NCBI RefSeq assembly: GCF_024138395.1
Contig: NZ_JAMYDU010000010.1
Coordinates: forward strand, 62,001 to 126,000
Length of the DNA stretch: 64,000 nucleotides
Reading direction: 5' to 3'
From: Pseudomonas mandelii
GTDB lineage: Bacteria > Pseudomonadota > Gammaproteobacteria > Pseudomonadales > Pseudomonadaceae
Below the pieces are notes generated by a model. The model had not been told where the DNA came from and searched no databases. It was given only the letters and a program-made list of their open reading frames with translations. This document shows, one piece after another, positions 26,877 to 36,416 of the stretch (position 1 is its first letter; each line of letters opens with the position of its first letter). The position numbers and the translations under genes are program-made.

Positions 26877-26892
26877 TGGCCGCGAATTTGCT
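26877..26892 (+). promoter_or_regulatory. Sigma-54 (-24/-12) promoter of gcvH
   Basis: TGGCCGCGAATTTGCT has the required GG-N10-GC spacing and matches the consensus TGGCAC-N5-TTGC well. The expected start is about 12 bases downstream, near 26902, 72 bases before gcvH. It fits the sigma-54 activator encoded upstream. Confidence 0.7.
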
Positions 26893-26973
26893 AAGTAACC
26901 TCTCATAAATCAGGGCATTGCCCAAGCATTCAATCGCGTCCACCAGACGAGTCTGGCCCCCTTAGGAGTTTCC

Positions 26974-27348
26974 ATGAGCGAGTTGCGTTTTACTGAAGAT
27001 CACGAATGGCTGCGCACTGAAGCTGACGGCACCGTCACAGTCGGCATCACTGCTTTCGCGCAGAACGCCCTGGGCGACGTGGTTTTCGTACAACTGCCTG
27101 AGCTGCAGTCCTACGACAAAGGCGCTGAAGCCGCCACCGTGGAATCGGTAAAAGCCGCCAGCGGCGTGTACATGCCACTCGACGGCGAAGTGCTGGAAGT
27201 GAACCCGGCGCTGGACAGCAGCCCTGAACTGGTCAACGAAGATCCGCTGGGCGAAGGCTGGTTCTTCCGCTTCCAGCCAACCGACGCCTCGGCTGTCGGC
27301 CAACTGCTGGATCAAGACGCTTACGACCGTCTGATCGCCCAAGCCTGA
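26974..27348 (+). CDS. gcvH: Glycine cleavage system H protein
   Basis: Lipoyl carrier that shuttles the aminomethyl group between P, T and L proteins. The 124-residue product has the lipoylation motif ESVKAASG with Lys60. It starts at the ATG at 26974 after TTAGGAG. First gene of gcvH-gcvP-sdaA-gcvT, 11 bp before gcvP. The sigma-54 promoter and GcsR-type sites upstream indicate glycine induction. Confidence 0.96.
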   Translation: MSELRFTEDHEWLRTEADGTVTVGITAFAQNALGDVVFVQLPELQSYDKGAEAATVESVKAASGVYMPLDGEVLEVNPALDSSPELVNEDPLGEGWFFRFQPTDASAVGQLLDQDAYDRLIAQA

Positions 27349-27359
27349 GGAGCGCTGAC

Positions 27360-30212
27360 ATGACTCGAATCAATCTCGACACTGCCAACGAATTCATCGC
27401 CCGCCACATCGGCCCGCGTGCCGGCGACGAGCAAGCCATGCTCAATAGCTTGGGTTTTGGCTCGCTGGAAGCCCTGAGCGCCAGCGTCATTCCCGTCAGC
27501 ATCAAGGGCACCAGCGTCCTCGGCCTGGAAGACGGCCTGAGTGAAGCCGATGCCCTGGCGCTGATCAAATCCATCGCCGGCAAAAATCAGCTGTTCAAGA
27601 CCTACATCGGCCAGGGCTACTACGGCACTCACACGCCGTCGCCGATCCTGCGCAATCTGCTGGAAAACCCGGCCTGGTACACCGCTTACACCCCGTACCA
27701 ACCAGAAATTTCCCAGGGTCGTCTCGAAGCGCTGCTGAACTTCCAGACCCTGATCAGCGACCTCACCGGCCTGCCGATCGCCAACGCCTCGCTGCTGGAC
27801 GAAGCCACCGCCGCTGCCGAAGCCATGACCTTCTGCAAACGCCTGAGCAAGAATAAAGGCAGCCACGCGTTCTTCGCCTCGGTGCATTGCCACCCGCAAA
27901 CTCTCGATGTACTGCGCACCCGTGCCGAGCCGTTGGGCATCGACGTGGTGGTCGGCGACGAGCGCGAACTGAGCGACGTCAGCGTATTCTTCGGCGCCCT
28001 GCTGCAATACCCGGCCAGCAACGGTGACGTGTTCGACTACCGCGAACTGACCGAACGCTTCCATGCCGCCAATGCACTGGTCGCCGTCGCGGCTGACCTG
28101 CTGGCCCTGACCGTACTGACCCCGCCAGGCGAATTCGGCGCCGACGTGGCCATCGGCAGCGCGCAACGCTTCGGCGTGCCGCTGGGCTTCGGTGGTCCGC
28201 ACGCGGCCTACTTCTCCACCAAGGACGCGTTCAAGCGTGACATGCCGGGCCGTCTGGTCGGCGTTTCCGTGGACCGTTTCGGCAAGCCGGCCCTGCGCCT
28301 GGCCATGCAGACCCGCGAGCAACATATCCGCCGCGAGAAAGCCACCAGCAACATCTGCACCGCCCAGGTGCTGCTGGCCAACATCGCCAGCATGTACGCC
28401 GTGTACCACGGCCCGAAAGGCCTGACGCAGATCGCCCAGCGCATTCATCACCTGACCGCGATCCTCGCCAAAGGCTTGAGCGCACTCGGTCTGAACGTCG
28501 AGCAAACCAACTTCTTCGACACGCTGACGGTTAAAACCGGCACGCAAACGGCTTCGTTGCACGACAAGGCGCGTGCTCAGCAGATCAACCTGCGCGTGGT
28601 CGATGGCGAGCGTCTGGGTCTGTCTCTGGACGAAACCACTTCGCAAGCTGATGTGGAAACCCTGTGGGCCCTGCTGGCCGATGGCAAAACCCTGCCAGAC
28701 TTCGCCGCATTGGCCGCAAGCGTTGCAAGCACGATCCCGGCCGCACTGGTTCGCCAATCGCCGATCCTCAGCCACCCGGTGTTCAACCGTTATCATTCGG
28801 AAACCGAGCTGATGCGCTACCTGCGCAAGCTCGCCGACAAGGACCTGGCCCTGGATCGCACCATGATCCCGCTGGGTTCCTGCACCATGAAACTCAACGC
28901 CGCCAGCGAAATGATCCCGGTGACCTGGGCTGAATTCGGTGCCTTGCACCCGTTCGCCCCGGCCGAGCAAAGCGCCGGTTATCAGCAGCTGACCGATGAA
29001 CTGGAAGCGATGCTCTGCGCCGCCACCGGTTACGACGCGATCTCGCTGCAACCGAACGCCGGTTCCCAAGGTGAATACGCTGGCCTGCTGGCGATCCGTG
29101 CCTATCACCAGAGCCGTGGCGAAGACCGCCGCGACATCTGCCTGATCCCGTCGTCGGCCCACGGCACCAACCCGGCCACCGCCAACATGGCGGGCATGCG
29201 CGTGGTCGTGACCGCCTGCGATGCTCGCGGCAACGTCGATATCGAAGACCTGCGCGCCAAGGCCATCGAGCACCGCGAACACCTCGCAGCGCTGATGATT
29301 ACCTACCCGTCGACCCACGGCGTGTTCGAAGAAGGTATCCGCGAAATCTGCGGGATCATTCACGACAACGGCGGCCAGGTGTACATCGACGGCGCCAACA
29401 TGAACGCCATGGTCGGCCTCTGTGCACCGGGCAAGTTCGGCGGCGACGTGTCCCACCTGAACCTGCACAAAACCTTCTGCATTCCACACGGCGGTGGCGG
29501 CCCGGGCGTCGGCCCGATTGGCGTCAAGTCGCACCTGACGCCGTTCCTGCCGGGCCACGCCCAGATGGAGCGCAAGGAAGGCGCGGTCTGCGCGGCACCG
29601 TTCGGCAGCGCGAGCATTCTGCCGATCACTTGGATGTACATTCGAATGATGGGTGGCGCGGGTCTCAAGCGTGCTTCGCAACTGGCGATCCTGAATGCCA
29701 ACTACATTTCCCGTCGCCTGGAAGAGCATTACCCAGTGTTGTACACCGGCAGCAATGGCCTGGTGGCGCACGAATGCATCCTCGATCTGCGTCCGTTGAA
29801 AGACAGCAGCGGCATCAGCGTCGATGACGTCGCCAAGCGCCTGATCGACTTCGGCTTCCACGCCCCGACCATGTCGTTCCCGGTAGCGGGCACGTTGATG
29901 ATCGAGCCGACCGAAAGCGAATCCAAAGAAGAACTGGACCGCTTCTGCGAAGCCATGATCCGCATCCGCGAAGAAATCCGCGCGGTGGAAAACGGCACGC
30001 TGGACAAGGACGACAACCCGCTGAAAAACGCGCCACACACCGCCGCGGAAATCGTCGGCGAGTGGACTCACCCGTACAGCCGCGAGCAAGCGGTGTACCC
30101 GGTTGCGTCGCTGATCGAAGGCAAGTACTGGCCACCGGTCGGTCGCGTCGACAACGTGTTCGGCGATCGCAACCTGGTCTGCGCCTGCCCGTCGATCGAA
30201 AGCTACGCTTGA
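27360..30212 (+). CDS. gcvP: Glycine dehydrogenase (decarboxylating), P protein
   Basis: PLP enzyme that decarboxylates glycine and loads the methylamine group on GcvH. 950 residues, the size of the fused homodimeric P protein. The N-terminal FIARHIGPRAGDEQAML and GQGYYGTHTPSPILRN are family hallmarks; the PLP lysine is Lys704 in NLHKTFCIPHGGGGPGVGP. The ATG at 27360 follows TGAGGAGCGCTGAC. It ends with a GC-rich stem-loop at 30219-30240. Confidence 0.97.
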   Translation: MTRINLDTANEFIARHIGPRAGDEQAMLNSLGFGSLEALSASVIPVSIKGTSVLGLEDGLSEADALALIKSIAGKNQLFKTYIGQGYYGTHTPSPILRNLLENPAWYTAYTPYQPEISQGRLEALLNFQTLISDLTGLPIANASLLDEATAAAEAMTFCKRLSKNKGSHAFFASVHCHPQTLDVLRTRAEPLGIDVVVGDERELSDVSVFFGALLQYPASNGDVFDYRELTERFHAANALVAVAADLLALTVLTPPGEFGADVAIGSAQRFGVPLGFGGPHAAYFSTKDAFKRDMPGRLVGVSVDRFGKPALRLAMQTREQHIRREKATSNICTAQVLLANIASMYAVYHGPKGLTQIAQRIHHLTAILAKGLSALGLNVEQTNFFDTLTVKTGTQTASLHDKARAQQINLRVVDGERLGLSLDETTSQADVETLWALLADGKTLPDFAALAASVASTIPAALVRQSPILSHPVFNRYHSETELMRYLRKLADKDLALDRTMIPLGSCTMKLNAASEMIPVTWAEFGALHPFAPAEQSAGYQQLTDELEAMLCAATGYDAISLQPNAGSQGEYAGLLAIRAYHQSRGEDRRDICLIPSSAHGTNPATANMAGMRVVVTACDARGNVDIEDLRAKAIEHREHLAALMITYPSTHGVFEEGIREICGIIHDNGGQVYIDGANMNAMVGLCAPGKFGGDVSHLNLHKTFCIPHGGGGPGVGPIGVKSHLTPFLPGHAQMERKEGAVCAAPFGSASILPITWMYIRMMGGAGLKRASQLAILNANYISRRLEEHYPVLYTGSNGLVAHECILDLRPLKDSSGISVDDVAKRLIDFGFHAPTMSFPVAGTLMIEPTESESKEELDRFCEAMIRIREEIRAVENGTLDKDDNPLKNAPHTAAEIVGEWTHPYSREQAVYPVASLIEGKYWPPVGRVDNVFGDRNLVCACPSIESYA

Positions 30213-30218
30213 TCTATA

Positions 30219-30240
30219 GGGGGCGGGTTCGCTCGCCCCC
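30219..30240 (+). terminator. GC-rich stem-loop after gcvP (no U-run)
   Basis: GGGGGCG and CGCCCCC pair around an 8-base loop, 7 bases after the gcvP stop. No T-run follows, so it may slow rather than end transcription, allowing reduced sdaA-gcvT expression. Confidence 0.4.
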
Positions 30241-30265
30241 ATTGTCAAGAACACCATAACCCCCT

Positions 30266-30362
30266 GTAGGAGCTGCCGCAGGCTGCGATCTTTTGATCTT
30301 TCTCGAGCGCGCTTGAGTATCAAGAGCAAGATCAAAAGATCGCAGCCTGCGGCAGCTCCTAC
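30266..30362. repeat. REP-like inverted pair between gcvP and sdaA
   Basis: GTAGGAGCTGCCGCAGGCTG and CAGCCTGCGGCAGCTCCTAC, extended by GCGATCTTTTGATCTT / AAGATCAAAAGATCGC, give a very long hairpin of the same family as 7554-7647. It interrupts the gcv operon. Confidence 0.9.
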
Positions 30363-30415
30363 GGGGTGCATGCCTGGTGATATTTACGCCTATAACAAGA
30401 AACCGGAGAACAACC

Positions 30416-31792
<1,377 letters not shown>

Positions 31793-31825
31793 TGCGCGCA
31801 TCCGTACTATTTTCAGGAGCTGGAT

Positions 31826-32950
31826 ATGTCCACCGAACAACTGTTGAAAACCCCGTTGCACGCATTGCACCTCGAACTCGGCGCCCGCATGGTGCCGTTT
31901 GCCGGCTACGACATGCCGGTGCAGTACCCGTTGGGCGTGATGAAAGAACACCAGCACACCCGTGAGCAGGCCGGGCTGTTCGATGTCTCGCACATGGGCC
32001 AGATCCGCCTGACCGGCGCCAACGCGGCAAAAGCCCTGGAAACCCTGGTGCCGGTGGACATCATTGACCTGCCGGTGGGCATGCAGCGCTATGCGATGTT
32101 CACCAACGAGACCGGTGGCATCCTCGACGATCTGATGGTCGCCAACCTCGGTAACGACGAACTGTTCCTGGTGGTCAACGCGGCCTGCAAGGATCAGGAC
32201 CTGGCGCACCTGCGCAAGCACATCGGCGACCAGTGCACCATCGAACCGCTGTTCGAAGAGCGCGCGTTGCTGGCGTTGCAAGGCCCGGCCGCCGTCACCG
32301 TGCTCGCGCGCCTGGCGCCTGAAGTAGCGAAGATGACCTTCATGCAATTCGCCCGCGTGAAGCTGTTGGGCGTGGACTGCTTTGTCAGCCGTTCGGGCTA
32401 CACCGGTGAAGACGGTTTCGAAATTTCCGTACCGGCCGCCAACGCCGAAGCCCTGGCTCGCGCCCTGCTGGCCGAACCGGAAGTAGCGGCGATCGGCCTC
32501 GGTGCTCGCGACTCCCTGCGCCTGGAAGCCGGTCTGTGCCTCTACGGCCATGACATGAACACCGAAACCACCCCAATCGAAGCCAGCCTGTTGTGGGCCA
32601 TCTCCAAGCCTCGTCGTGCCGATGGCGCGCGGGCCGGTGGCTTCCCTGGCGCTGAAACCGTGTTCGCCCAGCAACAAGCCGGGGTCAGCCGCAAACGCGT
32701 TGGGCTGCTGCCGCAGGAACGTACGCCCGTGCGCGAAGGTGCAGAGATCGTCAACGAAGCGGGCGACATCATCGGCAGCGTGTGCAGCGGCGGCTTTGGT
32801 CCGACCCTTGGCGGTCCTCTGGCCATGGGTTACCTCGACAGCGCTTATATCGGTCTGGATACGCCGGTTTGGGCAATTGTTCGTGGGAAAAAGGTGCCTT
32901 TGCTTGTAAGCAAAATGCCATTTGTTCCACAACGCTACTATCGTGGTTGA
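31826..32950 (+). CDS. gcvT: Glycine cleavage system T protein (aminomethyltransferase)
   Basis: Releases ammonia and transfers the one-carbon unit from the H protein to tetrahydrofolate. The 374-residue product shows DVSHMGQIRLTG, FTNETGGILDDLMV and SGYTGEDGFEI with the folate-binding Glu, and ARDSLRLEAGLCLYGHD. The ATG at 31826 follows CAGGAGCTGGAT. Last gene of the operon; a nested inverted repeat starts 12 bases after its stop. Confidence 0.96.
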   Translation: MSTEQLLKTPLHALHLELGARMVPFAGYDMPVQYPLGVMKEHQHTREQAGLFDVSHMGQIRLTGANAAKALETLVPVDIIDLPVGMQRYAMFTNETGGILDDLMVANLGNDELFLVVNAACKDQDLAHLRKHIGDQCTIEPLFEERALLALQGPAAVTVLARLAPEVAKMTFMQFARVKLLGVDCFVSRSGYTGEDGFEISVPAANAEALARALLAEPEVAAIGLGARDSLRLEAGLCLYGHDMNTETTPIEASLLWAISKPRRADGARAGGFPGAETVFAQQQAGVSRKRVGLLPQERTPVREGAEIVNEAGDIIGSVCSGGFGPTLGGPLAMGYLDSAYIGLDTPVWAIVRGKKVPLLVSKMPFVPQRYYRG

Positions 32951-32961
32951 TTGACTGTTTC

Positions 32962-33053
32962 TATAAGTAACGCGGCTGCGTTAACAGTGCACTAATCTGT
33001 AACGCAGCCGCCATAAAACAGTGCGAGCGTTTCGTTTATGAACGTTACTTATA
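32962..33053. repeat. Nested 92-bp inverted repeat after gcvT
   Basis: Outer arms TATAAGTAACG (32962-32972) and CGTTACTTATA (33043-33053) are perfect 11-bp complements. Inner arms CGGCTGCGTTAACAG (32973-32987) and CTGTAACGCAGCCG (32997-33010) pair with one bulge. It may end gcvT transcription or form part of a structured RNA. It resembles neither REP family in the window. Confidence 0.7.
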
Positions 33054-33054
33054 A

Positions 33055-33157
33055 CGATCGAAAACAACTGAACAACTCTATCGAATAAGCCTGCGCTAGT
33101 GCCTCCCTGATTGCCACCAACCCGAGGAAATACGGGCTTGCGCAGGGCTTGTTTTTT
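33055..33157 (+). ncRNA. Candidate small RNA or attenuated leader upstream of cold-shock gene
   Basis: AAGCCTGCGC at 33087-33096 pairs with GCGCAGGGCTT at 33140-33150 (one bulged G), followed at once by GTTTTTTC, the shape of an intrinsic terminator. An inner CCCG/CGGG pair lies at 33121-33136. A TATAAC -10-like box near 33051 would start an RNA of roughly 95 nt. It could be a free sRNA or a premature end of a csp leader. The 5' end is a guess. Confidence 0.35.
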
Positions 33158-33341
33158 CTCCCGTAGTTGGCGTAGAGTTTGTTCACTGTGTTTGCATGGG
33201 TCGCTTGGAATCGTGACCTGGGCAGTAGCCTACAAGTTAGCTACATCCCGTTCGACGTCTTCTTACTCTCCTGCAACCAGCCCCAGTACTCTTTCACCAG
33301 AAGGAGACTGTCATTCATTTTTGCGTCAAAGGAAATAAGAA

Positions 33342-33554
33342 ATGTCCCAACGTCAGAGCGGTACCGTCAAGTGGTTTAACGACGAGAAAGGTTTTGGTTT
33401 TATCACTCCAGAAAGCGGTCCGGATCTGTTCGTACATTTCCGCGCTATTCAGGGCAACGGCTTCAAGAGCCTGAAAGAAGGCCAGAAAGTGACTTTCGTT
33501 GCTGTGCAAGGCCAGAAAGGCATGCAGGCTGACGAAGTACAAGCAGAAGCCTGA
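33342..33554 (+). CDS. CspA-family cold-shock protein
   Basis: A 70-residue nucleic-acid chaperone made of one cold-shock domain. RNP1 KGFGFI and RNP2 LFVHF are intact; the N-terminus MSQRQSGTVKWFNDEKG is typical. AAAGGAAATAAGAA precedes the ATG at 33342, and another AAGGAG lies about 40 bases upstream with no start codon. The gap from gcvT is 391 bp, so the mRNA probably has a long leader, as is usual for cold-shock genes. A strong terminator follows at 33568-33602. Confidence 0.95.
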   Translation: MSQRQSGTVKWFNDEKGFGFITPESGPDLFVHFRAIQGNGFKSLKEGQKVTFVAVQGQKGMQADEVQAEA

Positions 33555-33567
33555 TCTTCTGTAACGA

Positions 33568-33602
33568 AAAAGCCCCTGATACTGATATCAGGGGCTTTTT
33601 TG
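33568..33602 (+). terminator. Rho-independent terminator of the cold-shock gene
   Basis: AAAAAGCCCCTGATA and TATCAGGGGCTTTTTT form a 15-bp stem with a CTGA loop and a T-run, 14 bases after the stop. Confidence 0.92.
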
Positions 33603-33650
33603 TGCGCGCAAATCCGTAAAATGGCTTCTTTTTTCCGCTCAGAGGCTGCC

Positions 33651-34139
33651 ATGTCGAAACACCTGCTCTACCCACAGGGCGACTTCCCCGCCGTCGGCCT
33701 GGGGCGTCGTCTGGCAGCGATGTTCTACGACTTTCTGTTATGCACCGCCCTGCTGATCGTCACCAGCGGCACTTACAAGATGATTCAGATGGCGATCATC
33801 GGCGAAGGCCAAATGCGTGCCATGACCGAAGCTGGCGCGCTGGACGGTGATCCGCTGCTATCGACGGTGTTGTTATTCGTGCTGTTCGGCTTCTTCGCCA
33901 AGTTCTGGACCTGGTCGGGGCAGACGCTGGGCATGCAGGTCTGGGGCATCCGCGTGCAAAACGCCGACGGCTCATCCATCAGCCTGTGGCAGGCGCTGTT
34001 GCGCTTTGTGGTGTCGATCGCGTCCTGGCTATGCCTCGGGCTGGGGTTCCTGTGGTCGCTGTTCGACAAGCAGAAGCGCAGCTGGCATGACATCTACTCC
34101 AATACCCAGCTTGTTCGCATCCCAAAGAAGACCAAGTAA
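33651..34139 (+). CDS. RDD-family membrane protein
   Basis: A 162-residue inner-membrane protein starting MSKHLLYPQGDFPAVGLGRRLAAMFYDFLL, where the Arg and the following Asp are the R and D that name the family. Hydrophobic segments lie at about 23-43, 75-90 and 115-140; the C-terminus has FDKQKRSWHDIYSNTQLV, the usual RDD end. Function is unknown; some members act in ion transport. AGAGG precedes the ATG. An earlier in-frame start overlaps the upstream terminator and is rejected. Confidence 0.85.
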   Translation: MSKHLLYPQGDFPAVGLGRRLAAMFYDFLLCTALLIVTSGTYKMIQMAIIGEGQMRAMTEAGALDGDPLLSTVLLFVLFGFFAKFWTWSGQTLGMQVWGIRVQNADGSSISLWQALLRFVVSIASWLCLGLGFLWSLFDKQKRSWHDIYSNTQLVRIPKKTK

Positions 34140-34159
34140 TTCAGCCATACGAAAACCAC

Positions 34160-34248
34160 TGTGGGAGCGAGCTTGCTCGCGATAGCGGCGTATCAGTCAA
34201 GGTGGATATGACTGACAGACCGCTATCGCGAGCAAGCTCGCTCCCACA
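34160..34248. repeat. REP inverted pair between convergent genes
   Basis: TGTGGGAGCGAGCTTGCTCG and CGAGCAAGCTCGCTCCCACA, both extended by CGATAGCGG, lie between RDD and nadA, which converge. Confidence 0.9.
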
Positions 34249-34273
34249 TTTTTTTGCGACTAGCTGAAAGATC

Positions 34274-35332
34274 TCAAGCGTTGCCGGCCAACTTCATCCG
34301 CGCCGCCTGCGTGAAATCAAGCATCCGCTTCAACGGCCGCACCGCCTGCGGAATCAACGCCGGATCAACGAAGATCTCGTTGGTGCCCTCGCGCAAGCTC
34401 TTCAGCGTACGCTCAAGGGTATTCATCGCCATCCACGGACAATGTGCGCAACTGCGGCACGCTGCGCCGTTACCGGCTGTTGGCGCTTCGATAAAGACCT
34501 TGTCCGGGCACAGCTGCTGCATCTTGTAGAAGATGCCGCGGTCGGTGGCGACGATCAGAGTCTGATTTGGCAGACTTTGCGCAGCAGCGATCAGCTGACT
34601 GGTGGAACCCACCGCGTCGGCCAAGTCGATCACTGCGGTCGGCGACTCCGGGTGCACCAGAATGGCCGCATCCGGGTACAGCGCTTTCATGTCTTCGAGC
34701 TGCTTGGCCTTGAACTCTTCGTGAACGATGCAGGCACCGTCCCACAGCAGCATGTCGGCGCCGGTTTTGCGCTGGATGTAAGTGCCCAGGTGCTTGTCCG
34801 GAGCCCAGATGATGGTTTCGCCGTTATCCATCAGGCTTTCGACGATTTCCAGCGCACAGCTGGAAGTCACTACCCAGTCTGCCCGGGCTTTGACCGCCGC
34901 CGAGGTATTGGCATACACCACCACTGTGCGCTCTGGGTGCTGATCGCAAAACGCCGAGAACTCGTCCACCGGGCAACCCAGGTCCAGCGAGCAGGTCGCT
35001 TCCAGGGTCGGCATCAGCACGCGTTTTTCAGGGTTGAGGATTTTCGCGGTTTCGCCCATGAACTTCACGCCGGCGACCACCACGGTCTTGGCCGGGTGGG
35101 CATTGCCGAAGCGGGCCATCTCCAGAGAATCGGAGACGCAGCCACCGGTTTCTTCAGCCAGGGCCTGAATGACTGGATCGCAATAGAAGTGGGCAACCAG
35201 CACCGCGTCCTGAGCCTTGAGCTCGGCAGCGATGGCAGCGCGGTAATAAGCCTCTTCATCGGCGGTCAGCGGCTTGGGCTGCTTGGCGTCGAGATGGGCT
35301 TGAACCAGAAGGCGTTCGGAAATCTGCGTCAT
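34274..35332 (-). CDS. nadA: Quinolinate synthase
   Basis: Condenses iminoaspartate with dihydroxyacetone phosphate to quinolinate, the second step of de novo NAD synthesis. The 352-residue product is the size of the proteobacterial enzyme. Iron-sulphur cysteines are seen in EATCSLDLGCP, TSSCALEIV and the C-terminal GNGAACRSCAHCPWMAMNTL. The ATG is at 35332. It stands alone, between a REP pair and the tRNA-Lys gene. Confidence 0.95.
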   Translation of the reverse strand: MTQISERLLVQAHLDAKQPKPLTADEEAYYRAAIAAELKAQDAVLVAHFYCDPVIQALAEETGGCVSDSLEMARFGNAHPAKTVVVAGVKFMGETAKILNPEKRVLMPTLEATCSLDLGCPVDEFSAFCDQHPERTVVVYANTSAAVKARADWVVTSSCALEIVESLMDNGETIIWAPDKHLGTYIQRKTGADMLLWDGACIVHEEFKAKQLEDMKALYPDAAILVHPESPTAVIDLADAVGSTSQLIAAAQSLPNQTLIVATDRGIFYKMQQLCPDKVFIEAPTAGNGAACRSCAHCPWMAMNTLERTLKSLREGTNEIFVDPALIPQAVRPLKRMLDFTQAARMKLAGNA

Positions 35333-35583
35333 GTTCGCAAGACCTGCAGGCGCTTTCGCGCGAAAGTCGAGTATACACCCGGCTCCGGACCCTTCAGGGT
35401 ACCGCCGGGAGAGTGAGTATTCATCAGGCGTGGACAGCGTTGAAGCTGCGCAAGGCTACAGAATATCCCTTGGATGCAAAAGATGATTCTGACCTGCGTC
35501 ACCCGGACTGAGCCGAGCTCAAATCGCGGGCAAAAAAAAACCCGGAAATCCTCACTTACGTGGGCCTTCCAGATTTTTTAAAA
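35333..35583. other. Intergenic region between nadA and tRNA-Lys
   Basis: About 250 bp with the nadA promoter and the tRNA-Lys terminator. I see no integrase fragment and no repeated tRNA 3' end, so no integrated element is visible beside this tRNA. Confidence 0.6.
35532..35571 (-). terminator. Probable terminator of tRNA-Lys
   Basis: On the minus strand CTGGAA pairs with TTCCGG around an inner CCCAC/GTGAGG stem, followed by GGGTTTTTTTTT. It lies just past the CCA end of the tRNA. Confidence 0.55.
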
Positions 35584-35659
35584 TGGTGGGTCGTGTGGGA
35601 TTCGAACCTACGACCAATTGGTTAAAAGCCAACTGCTCTACCAACTGAGCTAACGACCC
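35584..35659 (-). tRNA. tRNA-Lys (anticodon TTT)
   Basis: A 76-nt cloverleaf with CCA encoded. The acceptor stem GGGTCGT pairs with ACGACCC, the D-arm is AGCTCAGTTGGTAGAGC, the anticodon loop CTTTTAA carries TTT, and the T-arm is TAGGTTCGAATCCTA. The same tRNA beside queC in P. aeruginosa is a known integration site for genomic islands. Confidence 0.97.
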
Positions 35660-35722
35660 GCTGTGTGGTGGCGCGTATAATACTGATTTTTAAGGACTAT
35701 TCAACACCTAATTTGAAATAAA

Positions 35723-36415
35723 TCAAAAATAAGGTGTTGGGTCGGTCACACCGGCCGCCGCGAAGCCTTCTGCACGCAGGCGGCAGCTGTCGCATTTACC
35801 GCAAGCGCGGCCATTATCGTCTGCCTGATAGCAGGAAACAGTCAGCCCGTAATCGACGCCAAGCTTCACGCCAGCCTGAACGATCTGCGCCTTGCTCAGG
35901 TTCTGCAGTGGCGCCTGAATACGGAAGCCCTGCCCTTCTACCCCGGCCTTGGTCGCCAGGTTGGCCATGCGCTCGAAGGCTTCGATGAACTCGGGACGGC
36001 AATCCGGGTAACCGGAGTAATCCACCGCGTTAACGCCGATAAAGATGTCACGCGCGCCCAGCACTTCGGCCCAGCCCAGCGCCAGGGACAGAAACACAGT
36101 GTTGCGTGCCGGCACATAAGTCACCGGGATACCTTCACCCGGCGTTTCCGGCACATCGATGCTAGTGTCGGTCAGTGCCGAGCCGCCGATACCGTTCAGG
36201 TTCAGGCCGATTACCTTGTGCTCGACCACACCCAAGTCTTGGGCGACACGTGCAGCGGCGTGCAATTCGGCGTGGGAGCGCTGACCGTAATCGAAGCTCA
36301 TGGTGTAGCAGCTGTAGCCTTCAGCACGGGCCATGGCCACGACTGTCGCGGAGTCGAGGCCGCCAGACAGCAGGATGACCGCACGTTTTTCGACAGTGTT
36401 CGTTTGTTCAGTCAT
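35723..36415 (-). CDS. queC: 7-cyano-7-deazaguanine synthase (QueC)
   Basis: ATP-dependent conversion of 7-carboxy-7-deazaguanine to preQ0 in queuosine synthesis. 230 residues from the ATG at 36415 (MTEQTNTVEKRAVILLSGGLDSATVV). The PP-loop LSGGLDSAT and the C-terminal zinc cysteines (CYQADDNGRACGKCDSCRLR) are clear. An in-frame start at 36511 would run into queE and is rejected. The start is one base after the queE stop at 36417, so the two genes are co-transcribed. Confidence 0.95.
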   Translation of the reverse strand: MTEQTNTVEKRAVILLSGGLDSATVVAMARAEGYSCYTMSFDYGQRSHAELHAAARVAQDLGVVEHKVIGLNLNGIGGSALTDTSIDVPETPGEGIPVTYVPARNTVFLSLALGWAEVLGARDIFIGVNAVDYSGYPDCRPEFIEAFERMANLATKAGVEGQGFRIQAPLQNLSKAQIVQAGVKLGVDYGLTVSCYQADDNGRACGKCDSCRLRAEGFAAAGVTDPTPYF

Positions 36416-36416
36416 T

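Noticed and set aside
27321..30371. A 1016-codon open frame on the minus strand opposite gcvP
   Set aside because: It mirrors a GC-rich gene with clear P-protein homology, has no family motifs or ribosome site, and its composition (His, Gln, Arg, Val rich) is that of an antisense shadow.
33301..33341. Second AAGGAG before the cold-shock gene as evidence of a leader peptide
   Set aside because: No ATG, GTG or TTG follows at a workable distance in an open frame.
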